A stretch of 64,000 nt of DNA from the NCBI GenBank assembly GCA_949316235.1, contig OX438748.1, forward strand, positions 32,606,836 to 32,670,835. The letters run 5' to 3'. The notes below the pieces were generated by a model. It made no database searches. It saw only the letters and a program-made list of their open reading frames with translations, and had not been told where the DNA came from. The position numbers were made by a program, and so were the translations under genes. This document shows positions 50,820 to 60,742 of the stretch, piece by piece (the stretch's first letter is position 1; each line of letters begins with the position of its first letter). Origin of the DNA: Oegoconia quadripuncta. Lineage: Eukaryota; Arthropoda; Insecta; Lepidoptera; Autostichidae.

Positions 50820-51296
50820 TATCGGCGCATGTATGAATAAAAACTCGTTGGTAACATCGCCGATTATAACCGAGCATAGCAGACCAATTATGAGCGAGGA
50901 CAGCCGAGCAATCTCAAACGACGATAGCCGAACGATGTTGAACGATGACAGTCGACCGATTACGAATGAGTTCCTCACTCCGTGAATCAGGGGCCGACGG
51001 ACGACGGTCTATAAAAGCAGGCGACCGGTGATACAGAGCCATTCTATGTTTGACCGTCGAACCGTCAACGCCTTAATAGTTTACCTGATTTACTGTTTTT
51101 TTTTAATTTGATTTATTATTTGTTTTAATTAAAATATTTATCCGAGTTTGTGAATAACTTATTTAGTTTTGGTAATAAATACATTACTACTATAATTAGT
51201 GGTATCATTTAGTTATGGAGGAACATCCAGTCCATGAGAAAGAGCGGGAGACTGCATCTTCCCCTATCCTGGCTTCTCGCCCACTTAACTCCGACA
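50820..51296 (+). repeat. 3' LTR (477 bp)
   Basis: One visible difference from the 5' LTR (A at 51192). It carries the same TATA box, 24-bp array and poly(A) signal, and the gag start ATG. Confidence 0.88.
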
Positions 51297-51300
51297 TGTA

Positions 51301-51495
51301 TAACTAATAATTTTTATTTTAATGACTTAAGGTTGACATTGTAATTTTTAATTGTGAATGGTATAAGATTTAATATGTATAAGTAGATTTTAATATTTGC
51401 ACGTCTGCAAGCAGACTGGATACACCGAACTCTAATTTTATTAAGAACTTATTATAACTGTATTGATGCAAATAAATTATTGATTGATTGATTGA
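51301..51495 (+). repeat. LINE-I 3' end, right part
   Basis: Continues the LINE broken at 45784: AATTTTTATTTTAATGACTT, TCTGCAAGCAGACTGGATAC, AACTGTATTGATGCAAATAA and the (ATTG)n tail at 51478-51496. Confidence 0.7.
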
Positions 51496-51758
51496 ATCTT
51501 AAGTTCAATATTAGTCCCGATTTTTTTGGGGTACAAGGTGAACGGACGAGCTGATAAAGGTTGCGGGAAGTCGCGGGATGCAGGCAGCTTCCAGTCACTC
51601 TGGAATCAATGGGGGACCTATGTTCCGCAGTGGACGTCTTGTGGCTTATAATTGATTACGGAACCAGAAAAGTTCGTTCTATTTCTCCCTAAATAAATAA
51701 ATGTAAACCTTTGTTTGCGCCAATTTTGGCACTCTGTATACTGCGTGTAAGGGACAAC
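51496..51758. other. Spacer
   Basis: Nothing recognised; 84-codon minus frame here runs into SINE-A. Confidence 0.4.
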
Positions 51759-51760
51759 CC

Positions 51761-52077
51761 GCCGCCTCCGTGGTTCAATGTAAACAACATTGCGTTTACG
51801 ATTCAGAGGTCGCGGGTTCGATCCCCAGCGGGGTACATGTTTAAGTACTCGGTTTAGTTGGTGGAAGGGCATTTTAAATGTCCGCCTGGCTAGCTACCAC
51901 CATCTTATCTAAATCTGCCGCCAAGCAACCATGTTAATAGCATTAGAGATAAGATCGCCGGTCCCCCAAATGTGTTGGAGTTTCCGGGCCAGTACGCTTC
52001 CACCATCGACCTCATCTTCACTTAACATCAGGTGTGATTGAGGTCAAGTACCAATCCTTTGTTCATAAAAAAAAACC
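51761..52077 (+). mobile_element. SINE-A copy, near full length
   Basis: GCCGCCTCCGTGGTTCAATG, CGCGGGTTCGATCCCCAGCG, TAGCTACCACCATCTTATCT, AACATCAGGTGTGATTGAGG and TTCATAAAAAAAAA. A 20-bp gap near AGCATTAGAGATAAG. Confidence 0.85.
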
Positions 52078-52823
52078 CGACATTCCCTTCATGTGCATGT
52101 TATTTAATACAAACTAAATCTAAATCCGAAATTAAAATTAAAATATGTTATTTAGTTCGGTCCTAAATGAATATCCAAATAAATCAAAGGAAATTACTCT
52201 TAACGCACAGTATATAAATTTACACGGCTATTGACTGATTGGTAGGATAGTAGATGGCGTAATTCATTCTTTAACTTGGTGCAACGTTCCCAGTTTATCA
52301 ATTACATTTAAGAGGAAACTTACACTAGAATACGTAATTAATTTGTTTGAAAATCAAACTTATTTTTTTATTTTTTCTATTAACATTATAAATCGACTAA
52401 AGTTATTGTATCGAAGTACTTAACCACCCGTTTTAAGGAATGTCGACTTGTCCCTTACAGGCAGTATATTTTGAATGCTTACAGAGAGGCTAAAATCTTT
52501 TTAACCATTACGCGTCTGAAAGGTTTTATATATAAGTTTCCGATTAAAAAGCACATCACGACGGTAATCAAAGCCCAATAATGCGCTTTTAACACAAAAA
52601 AAAATTTTCCAGACCACTTACACAATATCGATCCAATTATCATAATAATTATTGGGTAAAATTAATATTAATGTCAACAAGTAAAATATAACAAGTTTAA
52701 AAAAAAAGAACCAGTTATCTGTTTAAATGTTAGCCGACTTTACGTAGTTAGTAAATCGTGTAAACATTGCCCATTTTTACAGTAAGATTCCTGATCACAT
52801 TAAATCAAAAAATATTTATTATA
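52078..52823. other. AT-rich spacer
   Basis: About 750 bases. TAAGATTCCTGATCACATTA at 52781 may be a LINE scrap (K.P..I pattern). No gene. Confidence 0.4.
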
Positions 52824-53060
52824 ACATTGGGCCCTTGGTCTTCTGACACGAAACAATTTGTAAAGGATTTATCCGTTAGACTGGTCCACGCCTCTGGAGA
52901 TGTGAGAGCTGGTGCCTACTTTGCTCTGCTGAGCTTATGCATTCAGCGGGGCAATAGCGCTAGCGTACTAGGTACTATGCCTCACGGAAGCGAGTTGGAC
53001 GGCGTATTTTTTCTATAAGATATAAGTATTTTCAATTGTGTTTTATAAATTTGTTGTTTC
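52824..53060 (+). pseudogene. LINE-F 3' end, second copy
   Basis: TLGPWSSDTKQFVKDLSVRL, VHASGDVRAGAYFALLSLCI and QRGNSASVLGTMPHGSELDG. The DNA is nearly the same as 26439-26690 but lacks three bases after TTTGCT. 5' end truncated at ACATTGGGCCC. Confidence 0.65.
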
Positions 53061-53362
53061 GTAAGATAAAAATTATCACTTGACAATGTCACATTTTTTA
53101 GCTTAACATTATTTATTAATATTAGTTATATCCAAAACTTGTCTTTTGATACTTGTCAGTCAATTCAATACGTTGAGACAGTGCTTGGCGTGTAATACGC
53201 GTAATCATCGTGTTCGTACGGCATTCGGCAAAACCCTTTTTAACCGACTTAAAAAAGGAGGAATTTTCAATTAGAATGCATTTCTTTAAGGTTTTTCACG
53301 GGATATCTTCGTCAATTGCTAACTGATTTTGATGATATTTTTTTTGTTTTATTGATACTAGC
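53061..53362. other. Spacer
   Basis: TTTTAACCGACTTAAAAAAGG at 53239 and the following 100 bases resemble the LINE end near 41420. No gene. Confidence 0.4.
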
Positions 53363-53363
53363 T

Positions 53364-53530
53364 TTTCACTCGCGGCTTCGCCTGCATAGAATAACTCTAT
53401 CGCGGATATGTTGAATTTGTATATCCCGCGGGAACTACTCACTTTATAGGAATAAAAAATATCCTATGTCTTAATCCAGGAGATATTCTACCTATGTACC
53501 AATATTTATCCAAATCCGATATTATCCGAC
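53364..53530 (-). mobile_element. Helitron-like 3' part, minus strand
   Basis: ACTAGCTTTTCACTCGCGGC, TTCGCCTGCATAGAATAACT, CCCGCGGGAACTACTCACTT and ATTCTACCTATGTACCAAT are the reverse complement of the element at 24588-24867, without the LINE tail insert found there. Confidence 0.6.
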
Positions 53531-53583
53531 AGGGTAATCCCATTGATTAAGATCTGATGATGCACTCCGATGAAAGAGAAGTG

Positions 53584-53915
53584 AACCGCCTCCGTGGCTC
53601 AATGTAATCAACATTGAGTTTACGTTTCGGAGGTCGCGGGTTCGATCTCCAGCGGGTTACATATTTAGTACTCGGTTTGGTTGGTGGTAGGGCATATTAT
53701 ATGTCCGCCTGGCTAGCTACCACCATCTTATCTAAATCTGCCGCCAAACAGCAATGTTAATAGCATTGTTGTGTTCCGGTCGTCAGAGATAAGATAGCCA
53801 ATCCCCCAAATAAGATGGGGTTTCCGGGTCAGTACGCTACCACTTTCGGCCTCATCTTCACTTAACATCAGATGTGATTGAGGTCAAGTGCTAACCCGTT
53901 GTGTATAAAAAAAAT
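53584..53915 (+). mobile_element. SINE-A copy, full length
   Basis: ACCGCCTCCGTGGCTCAATG to TTGTGTATAAAAAAAA with all internal blocks in place. Good reference copy. Confidence 0.9.
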
Positions 53916-54420
53916 AAACCTTATTAAAGAAACTGAGAAGTAGTTGGCTGGTGGAAAAATAGGAGTACCTATTTTTTTGTTTTTTTTTTGTATAAAATTG
54001 CTTCATATTTAGCATGTTGGAAAAAATTTATATGCAAGTCATTAATAAAGTATCATCAGTCCCATCGTCGGACTAAATCATGAAACTACCGATAGTAGAG
54101 GTATTGAAATCGGTTGTTTAACAGCGTTTAATACCATTTATTTTCCACACACACATAAATATAAATATAAGCTGTATATAAGTGTAACAAGACATTAAAG
54201 AAATCTCGCACCAATAAAACTATCCCAAGATTGAGAAAAACTTATAGAATGATACTTGAGATTATTCTATTTCTTCCGTCTAATCTGAATTTGAACAGTA
54301 TCAAATATATAATATATTATTGAGAGTGAGACTCGATCTCAATCCTGAGACTGCCCCGGCTCTTAGGTTTCAAAAAAAAAGAAGCTATTTCACGAAAGAT
54401 AATAAAATTTTCTATTTTTT
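53916..54420. other. AT-rich spacer, nothing recognised
   Basis: About 500 bases. Confidence 0.45.
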
Positions 54421-54424
54421 TTAT

Positions 54425-54565
54425 GGTTAACTGTATACGCGTTTGACCACAATCTTACCTGATGGGAAGTGACGATGTGGCCGGCATGAACCACGCGATC
54501 TCAGTAGATGCCTATTCACCCTGCTCTTGAAGATCCCAATGTTGTAGGATTCAGGAAAGACTGAT
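54425..54565 (-). repeat. LINE 3' end, minus strand
   Basis: TTACCTGATGGGAAGTGACG, GAACCACGCGATCTCAGTAG and TTGAAGATCCCAATGTTGTA; the reverse reads LQHWDLQEQGE-like residues, a LINE C-terminus. Ends at the LINE-E poly(A). Confidence 0.45.
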
Positions 54566-54571
54566 CTTGAT

Positions 54572-54962
54572 AGTGTTTTTTTTTTTTTTTTTTTTATATG
54601 AGAGGGCGGCAAACGAGCATGCGGGTCACCTGATGGAAAGCAATCACCGCCGCCCATGGACACCCGCAACACCAAAAGGGTCACAGATGCGTTGCCGGCC
54701 TTTGAGGAAGGTGTCCACCCCAGAATAAGTAGGGCAGCCTGAGCGATGAGGGATTCTCCAGCACTAATAGTGCTGGTACCCTCCTGGCGTACTAACTCTT
54801 TAAATACCGCTACCATTCTGGAGAGAGACTGGAAGGTGGGCCTCCGGCGCCCTCGCTCACCGGACGAAGCGCAGTGGCAAAATGCCAGTACTCAGACGTC
54901 GGTCTTCTGGGAGAGGGTGGTACTTCCCCGGTCGAGCCGGCCCATTCATGCTGCAAGATAAT
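54572..54962 (-). pseudogene. LINE-E 3' end, longest copy
   Basis: T run at 54575-54593 as poly(A). The minus frame (54816 down) reads [59 protein letters not shown] and [13 protein letters not shown], then a stop. The upstream part to 54962 (CCACCTTCCAGTCTCTCTCC on the minus strand) is also GC-rich LINE sequence. 5'-truncated. Confidence 0.65.
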
Positions 54963-55005
54963 AGCTTACAGCGTGGCTCTACCACTACAAAAAGCTAGCT
55001 GTTGC

Positions 55006-55072
55006 TTAAAGAGGATCTAGATGGCATTGTGTGCATGTCCAAGGATATTTATTTATTATTATTATTATTATC
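55006..55072 (+). repeat. SINE-C tail fragment
   Basis: GATCTAGATGGCATTGTGTG, CATGTCCAAGGATATTTATT and (ATT)n. Confidence 0.55.
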
Positions 55073-55880
55073 TCTCTCATCTATTATATCATCCATCTTT
55101 TCTTTAGTCTCTGTCTACTCTTATCATCATATAAAACTCTTCTCGTTACATGTAATTTCTTCAATGCCGCAACACAAAACCAATATTAATTCAGTTTTTA
55201 ATGGTGATAGCAATTCAAAGTGAATTCGACATTTTATTAGTTACAAAATTATGTGTGAATTTTTTAGTGAAGAAGTATTTTCGTCTAATTAATTCTAATT
55301 TTATGTTCGATTTATGAATATTTATGTATTTGGTTTTTTAGTGTTATGGTTCCTTTTGAATAGAAATGATGCATTTTTTTAAATATTGCTTTTATCAATT
55401 AAATAAATGTATTGATAAATTTTAATAGAAAATACGTTTCAAAACCTGTAGTGTTTAAAATATGATTTGGGATGAGGGTTATGAAAACATTTGATTTAAT
55501 ACATAAGATTATTTGTTAATGATTATCTTAAAACAGATAATTTTTTTCTATGACTTTATATAGTTTAGTATTTCGTTTTCAAACTTTTTCATACAGAATA
55601 GATAAATTATATTATGTTATAATAAAAAATTCCCCAATTTAAAGCAATTGAAAATAGTTCAAATGTTAGGAATTTTGTAGTAAGAGATTTGTATTGTTTA
55701 TTTGTGAAGCCAAATCTCAGAATTGGTTGATTAAAATATATTTTGCATATTTTTTTTAGAAAACAATTTATATACTGTTATTGCTATTTTCTATTACCAT
55801 TAATTTGTGAAGACAAACCTCAGAAGTTTGTAGTTTTAAAAAACAAAAATCAGCTTTTTCACCCACAATAAAAAAAACAC
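55073..55880. other. Very AT-rich spacer
   Basis: About 800 bases with no frame or repeat; TTTGTGAAG.CAAA.CTCAGAA occurs twice (55703 and 55806) as TTTGTGAAGCCAAATCTCAG and TTTGTGAAGACAAACCTCAG. Confidence 0.45.
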
Positions 55881-56090
55881 ATTCACGCACTGTTTCAAAA
55901 TTGGTCCATTCACTTTTTATCAACAAAAGAGATTGTATGTATATTGTGCATAATGAAGTCGCGATCCGAATTTCGAACTATATTCCGAGTGGCCAATCGG
56001 CGCACACCCGACGCGTCCGTTAGCTCCAATCTCCCAGCATCCACTAGTTTGAAAATGGAATGGACCGCTGCACTTAATTAATATCGGTCA
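55881..56090 (-). promoter_or_regulatory. Possible promoter patch
   Basis: A GC-rich island (GCCAATCGGCGCACACCCGA, CGCGTCCGTTAGCTCC) in AT-rich DNA, with ACAGTGCGTGAATGTG on the minus strand about 80-130 bases downstream, an insect-type initiator context. No exon could be recognised. Weak. Confidence 0.2.
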
Positions 56091-56555
56091 CACAACTGCC
56101 ATTTTTCTAAATAACTTCTTCATTTCTATTAATTTAAAAATGTACAAGCACACATTTTAAAAAAGGAATACAGATAGTTTTAAATTATTACGACATAATT
56201 TAATGGATAGTTCCTTTTTTGAATGAAGACAGAAATTGCGTTCATAAGCGTGGTATTACTGCAGAAGAGGTTTTTTATTGAGTCGACAGGTAGTACCTTT
56301 TCTGGAGTTGAATGTACGAATATGTCGAGATGAAAGTACTTACTTGAAATGGGTGTATGCGAGCGACTGTTTTTTACATGACTTAATGATGCAATGACGT
56401 CGATGGTGTTTCACATGACCAATGAAGTTAGAAGAATTCTAAATTTTAAATGAATGAGGATTATTCTTATGTATCTAATAATTTATAAGCCCCGTTCCCT
56501 GAACACGTGACTTCAAAGATTTTGTTTATAAAAGTAATTATGAAAAATAACTAGG
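56091..56555. other. AT-rich spacer, nothing recognised
   Basis: About 460 bases. Confidence 0.45.
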
Positions 56556-56910
56556 TATTTAAAAACCAAAAAACTCGACAGCATTCTTTGTACTTTATAT
56601 TGTAAATATTTGTACGCCCTAACAGGCAGATTTTGTTGGGCTACTTACCTATCTACAAAATAGTACCTTTATCTGTATACCCAAAATCAGACAAATAAAT
56701 AATTTTCTTTCCTTCTTTCTTTGTATTTTGCGGATGGCTTGTTGGATTTTTTACCTTAAAGACACTGCAGGGATCAAGAAGAATCTAACAACACCATGCT
56801 TTTCGAAATCGGTCAAGCCGTTTGGGCAAACGTAATGCGCCAAAAGAAAGGACATACATACATATACTCGAAAAACATTACTTCCTTGGGCAGTCGGGTA
56901 AAACTCTCGT
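56556..56910 (+). repeat. Retroelement 3' untranslated fragment
   Basis: AAAAACCAAAAAACTCGACA, TCGGTCAAGCCGTTTGGGC, CGCCAAAAGAAAGGACATAC and CTTGGGCAGTCGGGTAAAA. Pieces of it recur at 9490, 29740, 42690 and 43545. Confidence 0.5.
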
Positions 56911-57227
56911 TCTCGCAGTTTGTCATACCTCCGAAAAGATCATCTTTATAATTCTTTTAATAGACAATCTCCTCTCATCTATCATGTGTACAGTCTGAAA
57001 CAGATAAACCTATAAAGCTCTGCATAATAGTATAGCGTACAGTGTACAGTCTGAAACAGAGTAACCTATACAGGCCTGCATAATACAAATTAAGTTTTCT
57101 CAGTACATCGTCGATGTTTTTGGATAATTTTTTAAATACTTGTTGCAATTACAGAGTACAACAATATACCAAAAGTACTATAGATAAATATTCATTGTTT
57201 CTTGAGAAAATTTAGATTCAATAATTA
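56911..57227. other. Spacer with a 60-bp direct repeat
   Basis: TACAGTCTGAAACAGATAAACC and TACAGTCTGAAACAGAGTAACC (56990 and 57046), each followed by TATA.A..CTGCATAATA: a short tandem duplication. Confidence 0.6.
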
Positions 57228-57567
57228 ACCGCCTTCGTGGCTCAATGTAAACAACATTCGGTTTACGATTCAGAGGTCGCGGTTTCGATCCCCAGCGGGG
57301 TACATGTTTAAGTACTCGGTTTGGTTGGCGGTAGGGCATTTTAAATGTCCGCCTGGCTAGCTACGACCTTTTTATCTAAATCTGCGGCCAAGCAGCAATG
57401 TTAATAGCATTGTTGTGTTCCGGTTGTCAGAGATAAGATAGCCAGTCCCCCAAATGTGTTGGGGTTTCCGGGTCAGTACGCCTCCACCTTCCACCTCATC
57501 TTCACTTTTTGGTTGGTTTTTGGTTGATTGAGGTCAAGTACGAACACGTCGTGCATAAACAAAAATT
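57228..57567 (+). mobile_element. SINE-A copy, near full length
   Basis: ACCGCCTTCGTGGCTCAATG to TCGTGCATAAACAAAAA. In place of CTTAACATCAGGTGTGATTG it has TTTTTGGTTGGTTTTTGGTTGATTG, a local rearrangement. Confidence 0.85.
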
Positions 57568-57661
57568 GTTGGGATTAACACTGTTGTTTGATGTATTTCG
57601 CCTATACTGTAAGTAGTCGTTCGAAGGTTTTCTATAAATTGTCATTTTTTATATATACATA

Positions 57662-57748
57662 CATAAAGTAACGTCTGTTTCCAGTAGGAATAGGTAGGCA
57701 GAGACCATAGACTTCCACTTGCTACGATCCTGACACACCATTTTTTAT
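57662..57748 (-). repeat. LINE-B 3' fragment
   Basis: AAAGTAACGTCTGTTTCCAG, GGCAGAGACCATAGACTTCC and CTACGATCCTGACACACC. Confidence 0.55.
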
Positions 57749-57798
57749 ATTTAAGATTATACCGGAAAGGTTCTTAGCAAAGTTTGATGGAAATCTAT

Positions 57799-58087
57799 TA
57801 AGAGGGTTCATTCCATCCAGTGGCACCCTCGTTGGATAAATTAAGATTTATTTTTAAATGCAGCATTAATCAAAAATATTGCTCTGATCTGCACTCGAAA
57901 GGCCTAATAGCTAATTATAAATACTCTGAATAGCTTTATCTACGGTTATTTTCGAGAATTTAAAATTATTCACGGCTTTTAGACTTCTCAAGCGCAAGAC
58001 ATAGTGATTTTTTTGATTTATTCTGTATTCAAAAAGAATCTTAATTTATCCAATGAGGGCGCCACTGGACGGAATAAATCCTCTTAA
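57799..58087. mobile_element. MITE with TTAA (or TA) flanks
   Basis: Both ends read TTAAGAGGGTTCATTCCATC / TTAAGAGGATTTATTCCGTC in inverted order, continuing CAGTGGCACCCTCGTTGGAT and AAATTAAGATT: TIRs of about 47 bp with few differences. Flanking TTAA would suit piggyBac-type insertion, TA a Tc1/mariner type. Non-coding. Partial copy at 6380-6525. Confidence 0.7.
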
Positions 58088-58525
58088 GCCATTCCGAAGA
58101 TATTCAGCGTTTATACAGAAAGTGATGGTGTACAAGTGAAGGGAAGTGTAAATTTAAGTGCGTAACGGAGCTTTCGGGTTCCCACAAGAAGCCGTCAAAA
58201 TCTTTTGTAAAGCATTCTGCCACTTTACTGAAGAATGACTTGACCGTGACTAGACTCTTAGAATTACTTGTTTTGACTGAGACTGACTAATAAATTGAAG
58301 AAATAAGACATGGCTGTATGGGCTTAGATCACTTTGCCTTCTCCGAAAAGAGAGTTTTAAACGAAAAAAAAATTGATGCCATCTGTAAAATTAACATGTG
58401 CTTTGGTACAGACGCAATGAAACGTGTTGTGAAAAGTGTAATATCACTTTGCTCCGGACACCTGTAGCGCTCACATCATTGCATTGTATGAATATCCTAA
58501 AAACTAATAAACCAGGTGCTTATTT
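58088..58525. other. Spacer, nothing recognised
   Basis: About 440 bases. Confidence 0.45.
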
Positions 58526-58527
58526 CT

Positions 58528-58664
58528 TTTTTTTTATGCACAACGGGTTAACACTTGACCTCAATCACACCTGATGTTAAGTGTAGATGAGGCCGAAGGT
58601 GGAAGCGTACTGACCCGGAAATCCAAATATCTCTGACAACCGGAACACAACTATAGCGTTTACA
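58528..58664 (-). mobile_element. SINE-A copy, 5' truncated
   Basis: T run, GCACAACGGGTTAACACTTG, GATGAGGCCGAAGGTGGAAG, CTGACAACCGGAACACAAC. Confidence 0.8.
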
Positions 58665-58667
58665 TAA

Positions 58668-58972
58668 CATAGCGTTTACGAATCGGAGGTCGCGGGTTCG
58701 ATCCCCAGCGGGGTACATATTTAGTACTCGGTTTGGTTGGTGGTAGGGCATTTTAAATGTCCACCTGGCTAACTACCACCATCTTATCTAAATCTGCCGC
58801 CAAGCAGCAATGTTAATAGCATTGTTGTGCTTCGGTTTTCAGAGATAAGATAGCCAGTCCCCCAAATGTGTTGGGGTTTCCGGGTCAGTACGCTTCCACC
58901 TTCGGCCTCATCTTCACTTAACATCAGGTGTGATTTAGGTCAAGTTCGAACCCGTCGTGCATAAAAAAAAAA
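58668..58972 (+). mobile_element. SINE-A copy, head to head with the previous
   Basis: GCGTTTACGAATCGGAGGTC, CGCGGGTTCGATCCCCAGCG to TCGTGCATAAAAAAAAAAG. It begins about 35 bases into the consensus, at the point where the minus-strand copy ends. Confidence 0.85.
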
Positions 58973-58989
58973 GATATAACAATGATGAT

Positions 58990-60015
58990 GGCTCAACCGA
59001 TTTCGGCAATAGCGACCACTTTAACTCCTAATCGGTTTGGCGCTGGTGCGCTCGAAGATGGTTAACATAGCCGATCTTTGCGGTGAACTCCCGTGCGCAA
59101 TGTGGGCACGTAAGCACACCTTCCACGTAGTGATAATGAATGGCAGCGGGTGGACGTGTTTTCAGTTCGTCGCGTTCAACGTCGAGGATGAGCTTTACTC
59201 TGCTCCTCGAAATCGCTTACTCTCCTATACACTACCCTGGCTATTCATGGACGTTGTGCTGCCAAACCTTCTAATCGAGATAACTCAATGTTGCAACTGG
59301 AGCTTCTGAACATCCTTATATGAAGTTGCCCACCAAGCTTTCGTTTACCCTCCTCTAATTCAGAATAGAAGATGCGTTTCGCCACACTCTCATCTGCCAT
59401 GCTTGATACGAGACCACACCACAGATGCTGCCCACGCAGTAGCGCAAATCGTTAAAGAAAGAACATAGTACGAAAGTGATGTGATACACCTGTTTTAACT
59501 AACATCACGATATTTTGGGTGAACCTGCTGACCTCTAAGATACAGGTAATTACTACCTAGTTTAGAGCTCAGCAGTCCAACCTTGTCTACTTGTTAAAGG
59601 ATGTATCCAATAGTTTTTCTTTTCTCTATAGCTCTGTATAAAATGATGTATGGAACTGTATAAAATGACGATGTAGCTGTTTATTGTAATAAAATTATTT
59701 ATTTACTTATTATTTATTAAATAGGCCTCAATGCCGCCGATATTGGCTCTTCGCAGCACTTTGGTATTACGCACTCGATTGGATCATCTGAGCTTCCTGA
59801 TGGTACGTAGGCACGATCCAGAGTACGGTTATGGTGCTGATACTCACACCATGTCTCAGAGGAATACAAGAGGTTTGGCAGCACAATAATATAAACTGAA
59901 ACCTTGGTGGCCAGCTTTAAGTCATGTGAACAGAAAACTGTACATGTGATCTTACTGTAGATCTCGGCACCAAGATCACACTTGGATGTTATAGTAGTTC
60001 CCAGATATCAATAAT
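58990..60015 (-). pseudogene. LINE-H, RT C-terminal half, interrupted
   Basis: Minus strand, upstream to downstream: [20 protein letters not shown] (about 59900-59840; a YG.ETW motif derivative), then with shifts [20 protein letters not shown]; after an insert at 59480-59715, SMADESVAKRIFYSELEEGK and RKLGGQLHIRMF (59420-59310); finally [20 protein letters not shown] and RAHQRQTD with a stop (59130-59030), a C2H2-type zinc finger that closes this LINE family's protein. Several frameshifts; dead. The 90-codon plus-strand frame at 59037-59309 is its shadow. Confidence 0.7.
59480..59715 (+). repeat. Retroelement tail nested in LINE-H
   Basis: CTGTATAAAATGATGTATGG and CTGTATAAAATGACGATG (a short duplication), then GTAATAAAATTATTTATTTA as a 3' tail. 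It splits the LINE-H frame between the YG.ETW and MADE segments. Confidence 0.5.
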
Positions 60016-60268
60016 AATAATTATATACTGGATGGGTTTACATACACCTACACACACACCCCCGCACTCCTTCTCATACACACAATTAAAGTTTTTGGCC
60101 ACATACTGACCATACTGTCTTACAATGAGAGAGCGACTCCAGAGGGTGAGAGGCTGGTGATCTGTCACATAGGTTTCCTAGTACGGACACCAGTCTCTCG
60201 CAAAAACGACTTTATATACGTCATAATTTTAAGCACCTATTGTTAAGTGTTGTACCTACATTTTTGTC
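60016..60268. other. Spacer with short CA run
   Basis: CACCTACACACACACCCCC at 60046; nothing else recognised. Confidence 0.4.
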
Positions 60269-60269
60269 T

Positions 60270-60515
60270 TTTGACGGTCGCGTTTGTATAGCCTATTCCA
60301 CATAATTCACTAAATTAAATAAATAAAGAAAACTTGGAAAAAATATGAGTTCCAAATAAATTCCGCAGGATACTAATCCTACGAATCACGCCAGTCGCAT
60401 ATCAAACCGGCGCTTGCGGTTTTGAAAAAAAAAACTACCTATGTCAATAACTTCTATTTCACTTACCTAATATGCCCTATTGTTTTCCTTACCGCAAACT
60501 CATCCAGTATAATGA
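60270..60515 (-). mobile_element. Partial TIR element, related to 7259-7712
   Basis: TTGACGGTCGCGTTTGTA, ATTCCACATAATTCACTAAA, CTATTTCACTTACCTAATAT and TTACCGCAAACTCATCC are the reverse complement of the left two-thirds of the 7259-7712 element, here without SINE-B. Confidence 0.6.
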
Positions 60516-60554
60516 ACAAGTACAAACCCGTTGTGCAATTAAAAAAAAATAAAA

Positions 60555-60742
60555 AATGTATGGAACCTACCCGTTTCTTCCCTTGGTGTCGTAAAAAGTA
60601 ACTATGAGACTTTTAACAGCGATTGGCTCACCCTCCGGTCATATTATGCATTTCCGTATACTTCGAAAGATGTACCGTGAATGTTGCTTCAAGCATAACA
60701 TTTTTAATGTTAGGAACCCCCAAACCTATATATTAATGTTAC
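60555..60742 (+). repeat. LINE-J piece
   Basis: GGAACCTACCCGTTTCTTCC, GTGAATGTTGCTTCAAGCAT, GGAACCCCCAAACCTATATA. Confidence 0.5.

Larger units (their letters stand above)
45785..51296 (+). mobile_element. Intact Ty3/gypsy LTR retrotransposon (mdg3-like)
   Basis: 5.5-kb element: LTR, one gag-pol frame, tandem-repeat region, LTR. TGTA stands at 45781-45784 and 51297-51300, a 4-bp target duplication. The LTRs have equal length and I could find only one difference (G at 46157, A at 51192). With an unbroken frame this points to a very recent insertion. RNase H and RT sequence traits (SYELE.LA..RA..HFR.YL, HTDAS..G.GA.L) and a tRNA-Leu-type primer site recall the mdg3 clade; the clade is an inference. 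No envelope gene. Confidence 0.9.

Noticed and set aside
50670..50978. 102-codon minus-strand frame across the 3' LTR
   Set aside because: Anti-sense frame over the 24-bp repeats, present in the 5' LTR too; no coding sign.
59037..59309. 90-codon plus-strand frame
   Set aside because: Shadow of the LINE-H zinc-finger end on the minus strand.
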